6,937 nucleotides of DNA from an uncultured Fretibacterium sp. (lineage in GTDB: Bacteria > Synergistota > Synergistia > Synergistales > Aminobacteriaceae), in NCBI GenBank assembly GCA_905373185.1, contig CAJPSE010000084.1, positions 1-6,937 of the forward strand, written 5' to 3'. The translations under genes were made by a program, and so were the position numbers. Positions 1 through 5,156 of this stretch are shown here, piece after piece; the stretch's first letter is position 1, and each line of letters opens with the position of its first letter. The notes under the pieces were generated by a model. It had not been told where the DNA came from. It did no database searches and saw nothing but the letters and a program-made list of their open reading frames with translations.

Positions 1-6
1 TATGCT

Positions 7-765
7 GTGACGGAAGGGCGGACGCCCGCGGAGATGGCGGGGCTCTACGAATGGCCCCGGGTTGTGGCCGTCACCGGGGCGCTGGGGTCGGGGAAGACGG
101 AGTTCGTCCTGAACCTGGCGCGGGGCCTCAAGGAGCGGGGGGAGCGCGTCACGATTGCCGACGCGGACATCATCAATCCCTATTTCTGCATTCGTCAGGT
201 GGCGGACCAGCTGGAGCGGGAGGGGTTCACCGTGCTCACTCCCCCGGAGGCGGCCAAGTGGTCAGACATGTCCATCGTCAACCCGGCCATCTCACGGGCC
301 ATCGTGGACGAGAACGCGCGGTTGATCCTGGATATTGGCGGCGACGCCGTGGGGGTCCGGGCCCTGACGCAGTTCGCGCCCGACCTGGAGGCGGCGGGGT
401 ACAGGCTGCTTTTGGTCGCCAACGCCTTTCGGCCCACGACGGGCAGCCCGGAGGCCATCGCGAAGATGAGGGCCAAGATGGAGATGCTCTGCGGGCTCGA
501 GGTGGGGGCTTTGATCGCGAACTGTCATCTGATGGAGACGACGGCCGCCCAGGATGTCGCAGAGGGCGTCCGCGTTGTCCTGGAGGCGGGGCGGAGGCTG
601 AATCTACCCGTGCTCTACGCGACGGTTCTGGAGGAGCTCTGCGGCGAGGTGGAACGGCTGCTGGGAGTGGATTCCGTCCCAATCTGGCCGATGGTCCGAT
701 ACATGCAGCGCCCGTGGGAGGGCGAGAGCATGTGGTCGGCCCCGGTGCGGGAAAAAGGAGCTTAG
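7..765 (+). CDS. ParA/MinD-like P-loop ATPase upstream of 2-oxoacid oxidoreductase operon
   Basis: Encodes 252 residues from a GTG at position 7. The frame is also open through positions 1-6, so the true start may lie upstream of the window, and no ribosome binding site can be judged. The N-terminus carries a Walker A loop GALGSGKT (residues 24-31) after a hydrophobic strand (VVAVT). A DADIINPYF segment follows (about 52-60), and a Walker B-like strand ends in LILDIGGD (about 106-113). This layout matches the CobQ/CobB/MinD/ParA nucleotide-binding superfamily. No membrane segment or Cys cluster is visible. It lies 108 bases before the ferredoxin subunit gene on the same strand with no clear promoter or terminator between, so co-transcription with the oxidoreductase is likely. 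I recall similar ATPases beside such operons in anaerobes, but their job is unknown. A maturation or regulatory role would be inference. The ATPase fold is confident, the function is not. Confidence 0.85.
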   Translation: MTEGRTPAEMAGLYEWPRVVAVTGALGSGKTEFVLNLARGLKERGERVTIADADIINPYFCIRQVADQLEREGFTVLTPPEAAKWSDMSIVNPAISRAIVDENARLILDIGGDAVGVRALTQFAPDLEAAGYRLLLVANAFRPTTGSPEAIAKMRAKMEMLCGLEVGALIANCHLMETTAAQDVAEGVRVVLEAGRRLNLPVLYATVLEELCGEVERLLGVDSVPIWPMVRYMQRPWEGESMWSAPVREKGA

Positions 766-784
766 CTTAAAGGAAAGGAGCTTA
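754..784 (+). repeat. Two 11-base direct repeats at the ATPase gene end
   Basis: AAAGGAGCTTA occurs at 754-764 and again at 774-784, a period of 20 bases. The first copy overlaps the stop codon of the ATPase gene. Each copy contains an AAGGAG core that resembles a ribosome binding site, but no start codon with a usable reading frame follows either. The rest of the gap up to 873 is T-rich and shows no convincing -10/-35 pair. Confidence 0.5.
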
Positions 785-873
785 AAGCAAGGCGCGTTGT
801 TTTTTCGTGGTTTGGTGTTTTTGGTGAGGATTCGCATTTCAACGTCAGCGAACAGGAGAGGAGACGTGGAAAC

Positions 874-1089
874 ATGGCGAAGGGACGAGTGGAGGTTCGG
901 GAGGATTACTGCAAGAGCTGCGGGCTTTGTGTGGCGGTCTGCCCCAAGAAGGTCCTGAGTATTTCCGACAGGATCAACCCCAAGGGGTACCGCCCGGTGG
1001 AGCAGTCTCAGGAGGGATGCATCGCCTGTGCGCTGTGCGCCCGAGTCTGTCCGGACGTGGTCCTGACGGTCTATCGTACCGACGAGTGA
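874..1089 (+). CDS. korD: 2-oxoacid:ferredoxin oxidoreductase delta subunit, 2x[4Fe-4S] ferredoxin
   Basis: A 71-residue ferredoxin-like protein with two classical cluster motifs. The first is CxxCxxCxxxCP at Cys13, 16, 19 and 23, the second CxxCxxCxxxCP at Cys49, 52, 55 and 59. This is the size and pattern of the delta subunit (KorD/VorD/OorD) of four-subunit 2-oxoacid:ferredoxin oxidoreductases. That subunit carries electrons from the catalytic alpha/beta core out to soluble ferredoxin. The purine-rich AGGAGAGGAG at 854-863, ten bases upstream of the ATG, supports the start. The alpha-subunit gene begins 18 bases after the stop, so the two are clearly in one operon. A free-standing ferredoxin is possible from the sequence alone, but the position argues strongly for a subunit. 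It acts in the cytoplasm and should be oxygen-sensitive. Confidence 0.93.
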   Translation: MAKGRVEVREDYCKSCGLCVAVCPKKVLSISDRINPKGYRPVEQSQEGCIACALCARVCPDVVLTVYRTDE

Positions 1090-1107
1090 GCTCGAGGGGG
1101 GACGAAA

Positions 1108-2175
1108 ATGGCGAAGGTTTTGATGAAGGGGACGGAGGCTATTGCGGAGGCCGCCATTCAGGCGGGTTGTCGGTATTTCTATGGATATCCGATCACGCCG
1201 CAGAACGAGATTCCCGAGTATATGTCGTCGCGCCTTCCGCAGGTCGGGGGCGTGTTCCTTCAGTGCGAGAGTGAGGTCGCGTCCATCAACGCTTTGATGG
1301 GCGGGGCGGCCACGGGGTACCGCGCGATGACCACGTCGTCGAGCCCCGGTATCTCCCTGATGGCGGAGGGGATGTCCTACATCGCGATGGGCGAGCTGCC
1401 CTGTGTCATCGTCAACGTGATGCGGGCCGGCCCCGGACTGGGTGGGATTCTGCCCGCTCAGGGCGACTATTTCCAGGCAACGCGGAACGCGGGACACGGG
1501 GACTACCGTATGATCGTGCTGGCCCCCGACAATCTTCAGGAGGCCGTGGACCTGATCCAGGACGGGTTCGACCTCTCCCAGAAGTACCGAACGCCGGTGA
1601 TGGTGCTGGCTGACGGCTTCATGGGGCAGATGATGGAGGCCGTTGAGATCAAGACGCGCACGATCGAGGACCCCAAGACCAACGCGGACTGGGCCCTCGG
1701 CTGGCGCAAGGAGCGCGGCGGTGAGCGCACGATCGTCTACAACCTCAAGCTGAAGCCCGAGGACCTGGAGATCCAGGTGACGCACCTTCAGCAGAAGTAC
1801 CTGAAGATCCGCGAGAACGAGCAGCGGGTCGAGCGCTACCTGGTGGAGGACGCGGAGCTGGTGATCGCCGCCTATGGAACGACGAGCCGCATGGCCCGGA
1901 CGGCCATAGACCGCCTGAGGAATGACGGGCTCAAGGTGGGGCTGATCCGGCCCATCACCCTGTGGCCCTATCCGGTGAAGGGATTCAGGGATCTGCCCGC
2001 CTCGGTCAAGCTGCTGCTGGACGTGGAGATGAGCTCGGAGTATCAGATGCTCGACGACGTCAAGATCTCGACCGAGTGCCGCCTGCCTGTGGAGACCTAC
2101 GGCCGGTGGGGCGGCTTCACGCCGTCCGTGCACGAGATCGAGGACAAGTGCAGGGAACTGCTCGGGAAGAAGTAG
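1108..2175 (+). CDS. vorB: 2-oxoacid:ferredoxin oxidoreductase alpha subunit (VorB/KorA type)
   Basis: Encodes 355 residues, the usual length for free-standing alpha subunits (VorB of 3-methyl-2-oxobutanoate, or KorA of 2-oxoglutarate:ferredoxin oxidoreductase). Domain I is the pyrimidine-binding half. It shows GTEAIAEAAIQAGCRYF near the start, the conserved substrate-loop motif YPITP (27-31) followed by QNEIPEY, and an acidic ESE motif (54-56). Next come TSSSPGISLMAEG (76-88) and a glycine-rich RAGPGLGG (106-113). A transketolase C-terminal-like domain follows around residues 250-290 (LVIAAYGTTSR, then GLIRPITLWPYP). The QNEIPEY stretch resembles proteins annotated VorB more than classic KorA, so a branched-chain 2-oxoacid is my first guess, but substrate cannot be fixed without comparison. 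AGGGGGG at 1095-1101 supports the ATG at 1108. The beta subunit starts 17 bases after the stop. The protein forms the catalytic core with beta and makes acyl-CoA, CO2 and reduced ferredoxin. Confidence 0.95.
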   Translation: MAKVLMKGTEAIAEAAIQAGCRYFYGYPITPQNEIPEYMSSRLPQVGGVFLQCESEVASINALMGGAATGYRAMTTSSSPGISLMAEGMSYIAMGELPCVIVNVMRAGPGLGGILPAQGDYFQATRNAGHGDYRMIVLAPDNLQEAVDLIQDGFDLSQKYRTPVMVLADGFMGQMMEAVEIKTRTIEDPKTNADWALGWRKERGGERTIVYNLKLKPEDLEIQVTHLQQKYLKIRENEQRVERYLVEDAELVIAAYGTTSRMARTAIDRLRNDGLKVGLIRPITLWPYPVKGFRDLPASVKLLLDVEMSSEYQMLDDVKISTECRLPVETYGRWGGFTPSVHEIEDKCRELLGKK

Positions 2176-2182
2176 AAGGAGG
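2176..2182 (+). promoter_or_regulatory. Ribosome binding site fixing the beta-subunit start
   Basis: AAGGAGG lies ten bases before the ATG at 2193. The reading frame is open much further upstream, to 1962, but that extension lies inside the alpha gene in another frame and encodes a low-complexity Arg/Gly-rich stretch. The binding site and the family's usual N-terminus both place the start at 2193. Confidence 0.85.
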
Positions 2183-2192
2183 GGGCGAGAAG

Positions 2193-2939
2193 ATGAGCGA
2201 GACGAAAGTTTTTGAGATGACGAAGACCTGGCAAAGGGACGTGCACACGCACTACTGCCCGGGTTGTATGCACGGCGTGGCCCACCGCCTGGTCTGCGAG
2301 GCCATAGACGAGCTGGGGATCCAGGATGATACTATCGGCATCGCCCCGGTGGGCTGTGCCGTCGTCATGCACCAGTATATCGACGTGGACTTCATCGAGG
2401 CCGCCCACGGCCGCGCTCCTGTCCTTGCCTACGGGATCAAGGCCGTCAGGCCCGATAAGATCGTCTTTTCCTATCAGGGCGACGGCGACCTGGCCTCGAT
2501 CGGGATGGGGGAGGTCGTCCACGCGGTCAACCGGGCCTGGCCCCTGACGATTATCTTCATCAACAACGCCATCTACGGTATGACCGGCGGCCAGATGGCG
2601 CCCACGACGCTCCTGGGTCAGAGGGCGACCACCTGCATCGGGGGGCGCGACGCCAAGGTGAGCGGGTACCCCATCCGGGTGAGCGAGATGCTGGCCACCC
2701 TGGCCGGTCCGGCCTACATCGAGCGCGTGGCGCTCTCCCAGCCCAAGTACATCATGCAGGCCAAGGCCGCGATCAAGAAGGCCTTCAAGAACCAGGTGGA
2801 CAAGAAGGGGTTCTCCTTCGTCGAGGTGCTCTCCACCTGCCCGACCAACTGGGGCATGCGTCCTGTGGACGCCCTGAAGTGGGTGGATGAGAACATGATT
2901 CCCTACTACCCTCTGGGCGTCAAGAAGGATTTCGAGTGA
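2193..2939 (+). CDS. korB: 2-oxoacid:ferredoxin oxidoreductase beta subunit, TPP-binding
   Basis: Encodes 248 residues from the ATG at 2193. It is the thiamine pyrophosphate-binding subunit. The TPP/Mg motif starts at GDGD (96-99) and ends with NNAIYGMTGGQ (124-134). Four cysteines match the ligand set known for the proximal [4Fe-4S] cluster of this family: Cys22 and Cys25 in CPGC, Cys55 in APVGC, and Cys216 in STCPTNWG. No key residue seems missing. KorB/VorA-type subunits pair with the alpha subunit to bind the 2-oxoacid, form the hydroxyalkyl-TPP radical and pass electrons to the cluster and then to the ferredoxin subunit. The GMTGGQMAPTT segment after the TPP motif is a family hallmark. 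The gene sits between alpha and gamma with 17- and 13-base gaps. Family assignment is very secure, substrate is not. Confidence 0.95.
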   Translation: MSETKVFEMTKTWQRDVHTHYCPGCMHGVAHRLVCEAIDELGIQDDTIGIAPVGCAVVMHQYIDVDFIEAAHGRAPVLAYGIKAVRPDKIVFSYQGDGDLASIGMGEVVHAVNRAWPLTIIFINNAIYGMTGGQMAPTTLLGQRATTCIGGRDAKVSGYPIRVSEMLATLAGPAYIERVALSQPKYIMQAKAAIKKAFKNQVDKKGFSFVEVLSTCPTNWGMRPVDALKWVDENMIPYYPLGVKKDFE

Positions 2940-2952
2940 GGAGGGCGAGGAT

Positions 2953-3519
2953 ATGGCGGACAACGGAGGAAAGAAGTTCGAGCGTACGCTGGTTGCGGCG
3001 GGTTTCGGCGGACAGGGATTGATGGTGCTGGGCCAGCTGATCGCCTACACGGGCAACGCGGAGGGACGCAACGTCTCCTGGCTGCCCTCCTATGGGCCCG
3101 AGATGAGGGGCGGCACGGCCAACTGCAGTGTCGTCATCTCCGACGAGAAGGTGGGGTCCCCGGTCGTCTCCGATGCGGATGCCGTGGTAGTGATGACCCA
3201 GCCGTCCCTGACCAAGTTCAAGAACGACGTCAAGAAGGGCGGGGTCCTGATCTACAACAGCGACCTGGTCAATCTGGAGGGGGAGAACGTCCGCAGCGAC
3301 ATCCGCACCATCGCTGTTCCAGCCAATAAGATTGCCAGCGAGACCGGCAGCGACAAGGTGGCCAACATCGTGATGCTGGGGACCCTCGTCGCGGCTACCG
3401 ATATGGTGAGCGACTCGATGTGCATCGAGATGATCAAGGAGAAGCTGGGTACGAAGAAGCCGCAGTTCCTGCCCATGAACCTGAAGGCCTACGAGGCGGG
3501 TAAAGCCATCGTGAAATAA
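2953..3519 (+). CDS. korC: 2-oxoacid:ferredoxin oxidoreductase gamma subunit
   Basis: Encodes 188 residues, typical for the gamma subunit (KorC/VorC-type) of four-subunit oxidoreductases. It opens with a strand and the glycine-rich loop GFGGQG (17-22), followed by the conserved SYGPEMRGG (46-54) and TANCSV. These are the signature of the catalytic-domain family shared by pyruvate, 2-oxoglutarate and ketoisovalerate ferredoxin oxidoreductases, where gamma contributes to the CoA-binding domain. AGGAGGG at 2939-2945, overlapping the beta stop codon region, is correctly spaced before the ATG at 2953. It is the last gene of the operon, ending 33 bases before a strong terminator. Together with delta, alpha and beta it completes the full subunit set, so the enzyme should be functional. 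No frameshift or truncation is seen. Confidence 0.95.
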   Translation: MADNGGKKFERTLVAAGFGGQGLMVLGQLIAYTGNAEGRNVSWLPSYGPEMRGGTANCSVVISDEKVGSPVVSDADAVVVMTQPSLTKFKNDVKKGGVLIYNSDLVNLEGENVRSDIRTIAVPANKIASETGSDKVANIVMLGTLVAATDMVSDSMCIEMIKEKLGTKKPQFLPMNLKAYEAGKAIVK

Positions 3520-3552
3520 GGGATGGACGCCTTTCTCGGAACGGTATGAAGG

Positions 3553-3590
3553 ATCGGGCCCCTGGCATACAGCCGGGGGCCCGATTTTTT
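3553..3590 (+). terminator. Strong intrinsic terminator of the oxidoreductase operon
   Basis: A 14-pair stem, 3553-3566 with 3572-3585, has one G-U pair and a five-base loop. It is mostly G and C and is followed directly by a six-T run (3585-3590). It lies 33 bases after the gamma-subunit stop. There is no A-run on its 5' side, so it should act only on the + strand. Confidence 0.93.
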
Positions 3591-3604
3591 CATGGATTGA
3601 AATC

Positions 3605-3638
3605 AAAAAGGTACGGGAGAGGCTTTTACGGCCTCTCC
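3605..3638 (-). terminator. Possible terminator overlapping the end of the J-like gene
   Basis: GGAGAGGC (3616-3623) and GCCTCTCC (3631-3638) form a perfect 8-base stem with a 7-base loop that contains the TAA stop of the minus-strand gene. On the minus strand a five-T run follows, but only after a six-base gap, so termination may be weak. The last codons of the protein lie inside the stem. Confidence 0.45.
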
Positions 3639-4546
3639 GCAAAGGTGGTGGCCCAATGAAAGCTGAAGCCGAAGGCCACGGCGAAGGCCGGGTAAAACAG
3701 AATCGTGCCCTCTCCGCCGTGGCCAAGGGAGACGGTGATGAAACGGGTCGACGCGAGGTAGACGGCACACAGGCCCGGAAAAACTATCTTGAAGAGCAGG
3801 GCGGGCGAATAGGATTCCACGTTGCCGGTACGGGGGTTGCGATAATGGAAGCGGACGTCCCACCATTTTCGGCGCAGGGTCAGAAAACCGATCCAGGCGA
3901 GGCAGAAAAAAAGCGTCGTCAGGTTGAGCAGGCTGTCCTTTTTGGCGGCGTCCAGCCCCCATGCGACCGTTCTCGATATCAGGTACCCCATGAACATGCA
4001 CGCGGAAAGGGCCGCCCAGAACCTCCAATGGGAAAAATAGGATCGGGATCTTGTCGCAGCTTCCTCCCGTTCCATCCATTCTCCCCCGACGGGCCTCTCG
4101 ACGACGTAGTGATGGGGCGAATTTGGTAGGTTTTTCTTCCTGTGGGGCGGCTCTGGGATGTCCGAATACTCCACGTCCTCCCAATCCGTTTCGGAGGAGC
4201 ACCGCCAGGCGTTGGCACGGGATGTTTGTTCTCCGCCCCCGTCCGAGAACTCGGCTTCCGTATAGGCGGCGTCATCCCGATCCCATTCGTCTCCGAAAGA
4301 GCCGTCGTCCTCCTCGTCCGTATTCTCTTGGAGAGGCTGTCGAGCTCGATCGTACGCACTTTTGCGCACCGGATCGCTCAGAACTTCGTAGGCCTCCGTC
4401 GCGGCAGCGTAGATCCTGGCGGCGAAGGGTTCCGGGTTCACCTCGGGCCCGAAAAGGCTGGACATTCTTCGGTAGGCGTCCTCGATCTCCGCGTTTGTTG
4501 CCCCTATCGGGACGCTCAGAATTTGATAGTAGTCCGGCTGGTTCAT
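3626..4546 (-). CDS. Membrane-anchored J-domain-like protein with degenerate HPD (GPE)
   Basis: Encodes 306 residues. Residues 5-67 align by eye with a DnaJ J domain: DYYQILSVP, then AEIEDAYRRM (helix II), and AYEVLSDPVRKSAYDRAR (helices III-IV). The loop that should read HPD reads Gly33-Pro34-Glu35 (LFGPEVNP versus the usual YHPDRNP). A long acidic linker follows (about 74-129, rich in Asp and Glu). The C-terminal half has about four hydrophobic segments (roughly 176-198, 205-224, 249-266 and 281-299), so it is likely an inner-membrane protein with a cytoplasmic J-like head. AGAGGAG at 4553-4559 (minus strand) lies six bases before the ATG. It is a single gene, convergent with the oxidoreductase operon. 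HPD is needed in known J proteins to stimulate Hsp70 ATPase, so this protein may bind DnaK without activating it, or serve another role. The membrane domain is not one I recognise. Confidence 0.82.
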   Translation of the reverse strand: MNQPDYYQILSVPIGATNAEIEDAYRRMSSLFGPEVNPEPFAARIYAAATEAYEVLSDPVRKSAYDRARQPLQENTDEEDDGSFGDEWDRDDAAYTEAEFSDGGGEQTSRANAWRCSSETDWEDVEYSDIPEPPHRKKNLPNSPHHYVVERPVGGEWMEREEAATRSRSYFSHWRFWAALSACMFMGYLISRTVAWGLDAAKKDSLLNLTTLFFCLAWIGFLTLRRKWWDVRFHYRNPRTGNVESYSPALLFKIVFPGLCAVYLASTRFITVSLGHGGEGTILFYPAFAVAFGFSFHWATTFAERP

Positions 4547-4593
4547 TTCATACTCCTCTTGTCACAGGCTGAGCGGGAGAGTCCCTGCCCGTT

Positions 4594-4622
4594 ATTATGC
4601 TATTCGGTCCCGTCAGCGTAAA
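4594..4622 (-). promoter_or_regulatory. Candidate promoter of the J-like gene
   Basis: On the minus strand, TTTACG (4622-4617) and CATAAT (4599-4594) are separated by 17 bases, matching the sigma-70 consensus at 4 and 5 of 6 positions. A transcript would start about 40 bases before the ATG at 4546. The match is moderate and unsupported by other evidence. Confidence 0.4.
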
Positions 4623-4714
4623 GTGGCCGTTGGAACCTTTTCATGGCGGACGAGTCCGTGGTGCGGGGATAAATCTAAACCGTAGTCCATAAGCCGATTT
4701 TTTTGCCCTTCCCC

Positions 4715-4742
4715 TTGACGTTCCCGCAATAGACGGTATAAT
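4715..4742 (+). promoter_or_regulatory. Sigma-70 promoter of the tRNA-Leu gene
   Basis: TTGACG at 4715-4720 and a perfect TATAAT at 4737-4742 are separated by 16 bases. The tRNA begins 12 bases after the -10 box, so transcription would start at or just before its 5' end, leaving a leader of only a few bases for RNase P to remove. Confidence 0.85.
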
Positions 4743-4754
4743 GTTTTCTGTTTT

Positions 4755-4841
4755 GCGGGGGTGGCGGAATTGGTAGACGCGCAAGACTAAGGATCTTGTG
4801 GCTGTAAAGCTGTGGGAGTTCGATTCTCCCCCTCCGCACCA
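4755..4841 (+). tRNA. tRNA-Leu, anticodon AAG, CCA encoded
   Basis: An 87-base class II tRNA. The acceptor stem is GCGGGGG (4755-4761) with CCTCCGC (4831-4837), containing one G-U pair. The discriminator is A4838 and CCA is encoded at 4839-4841. The three-pair D stem is GCG/CGC (4764-4766 with 4778-4780), with GG in the loop. The anticodon stem CAAGA/TCTTG (4782-4786 with 4794-4798) is perfect. The loop CTAAGGA (4787-4793) places T at 33 and AAG at 34-36 (4789-4791). A long variable arm (4799-4813) forms a small hairpin. The T arm is GGGAG-TTCGATT-CTCCC (4814-4830). The long variable arm, A discriminator and body match bacterial tRNA-Leu. The AAG anticodon is unusual because most bacteria use GAG here. 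A34 would need deamination to inosine to read CUC. Confidence 0.95.
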
Positions 4842-4914
4842 TCAGAAAAAGAGCGCCTAAGGTGCTTATTCCTTGCAGAGAAAAAGGTCTTATCTTCGGT
4901 GTTTCCAAGGCGTT

Positions 4915-4942
4915 AAGGGGCGACTAAGGTCATCCCTTTTTT
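4915..4942 (+). terminator. Probable intrinsic terminator of the tRNA-Leu transcript
   Basis: The stem pairs 4915-4920 with 4933-4938 (including one G-U), continues past one C-A mismatch, then pairs GAC (4922-4924) with GTC (4929-4931) around a TAAG loop. A six-T run (4937-4942) begins within and follows the stem. It lies 74 bases after the tRNA. Confidence 0.6.
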
Positions 4943-4952
4943 CTTGTCGATG

Positions 4953-4991
4953 TAGTGTGTCATATCACAGGACGAAAGTGACACCACACTA
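4953..4991. repeat. Bulged inverted repeat
   Basis: TAGTGTGTCA (4953-4962) is the reverse complement of TGACACCACACTA (4979-4991) apart from a three-base bulge in the right arm. The spacer is 16 bases. There is no T-run, so it is not an ordinary terminator. Confidence 0.6.
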
Positions 4992-5059
4992 GGTGCACGC
5001 CGTACTATAGACTTGACAAACTTGATAGGAAAACGAGCAAACCCTTCACCCCCTTTATC

Positions 5060-5092
5060 AAAGGAAGCGCTGATTAAATCAGCGCTTCCTTT
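5060..5092. repeat. Perfect 16-base inverted repeat
   Basis: AAAGGAAGCGCTGATT (5060-5075) and AATCAGCGCTTCCTTT (5077-5092) are exact reverse complements around a single central A. As RNA it would form a 15-pair stem with a TAA loop. The 3' T-run is only three bases, so it may be a weak bidirectional terminator, a protein-binding palindrome or the abutted ends of a mobile element. Confidence 0.85.
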
Positions 5093-5117
5093 GCACGCTT
5101 GGCTTTCTGTCTATAGT
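5091..5117 (+). promoter_or_regulatory. Candidate promoter of rsmI
   Basis: TATAGT at 5112-5117 matches the -10 consensus at five of six positions. TTGCAC at 5091-5096 could be a -35 box, but the 15-base spacing is short. Transcription would start about 33 bases before the rsmI ATG. The -10 coincides with the right arm of the 9-base inverted pair. Confidence 0.35.
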
Positions 5118-5156
5118 CTACAAACGATTTGGAATTAGTCTTCAAGGGGGTATTGC

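Larger units (their letters stand above)
4842..5156. other. Structured 315-base intergenic region between tRNA-Leu and rsmI
   Basis: No gene can be supported here on either strand. The region contains a probable terminator (4915-4942), a bulged inverted repeat (4953-4991), a 9-base inverted pair ACTATAGAC/GTCTATAGT (5004-5012 and 5109-5117) and a perfect 16-base inverted repeat (5060-5092). A TTGACA at 5013-5018 has no matching -10 box. Base composition is clearly more AT-rich than the flanking genes. The concentration of repeats next to a tRNA gene suggests possible remnants of a mobile element, but no transposase or integrase fragment is recognisable. Confidence 0.6.

Noticed and set aside
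604..2133. 509-codon minus-strand open frame opposite the ferredoxin and alpha genes
   Set aside because: It is a shadow frame produced by GC-rich codon bias. It is rich in His, Arg, Leu and Gly, has no domain pattern and is opposite clear family genes.
1962..2192. Upstream extension of the beta subunit to 1962
   Set aside because: The extra 77 codons lie inside the alpha gene in another frame and are low-complexity. The strong ribosome binding site supports the ATG at 2193.
4675..4908. Minus-strand 77-codon open frame across the tRNA region
   Set aside because: It runs antisense through tRNA-Leu. Its central peptide (RRGRIELPQLYSHK) is just the reverse complement of the tRNA.
4913..4963. 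Minus-strand 16-codon frame beginning MTHYIDKKKGMTLV
   Set aside because: It looks like the start of a protein, possibly a decayed transposase, but it has no ribosome binding site, stops after 16 codons and overlaps the tRNA terminator.
5013..5018. TTGACA as a -35 box
   Set aside because: A perfect -35 match, but no acceptable -10 sequence lies 15-19 bases downstream.
4842..5156. Prophage or genomic-island attachment site at the tRNA-Leu 3' end
   Set aside because: No second copy of the tRNA 3' end is found in the window and there is no integrase gene.
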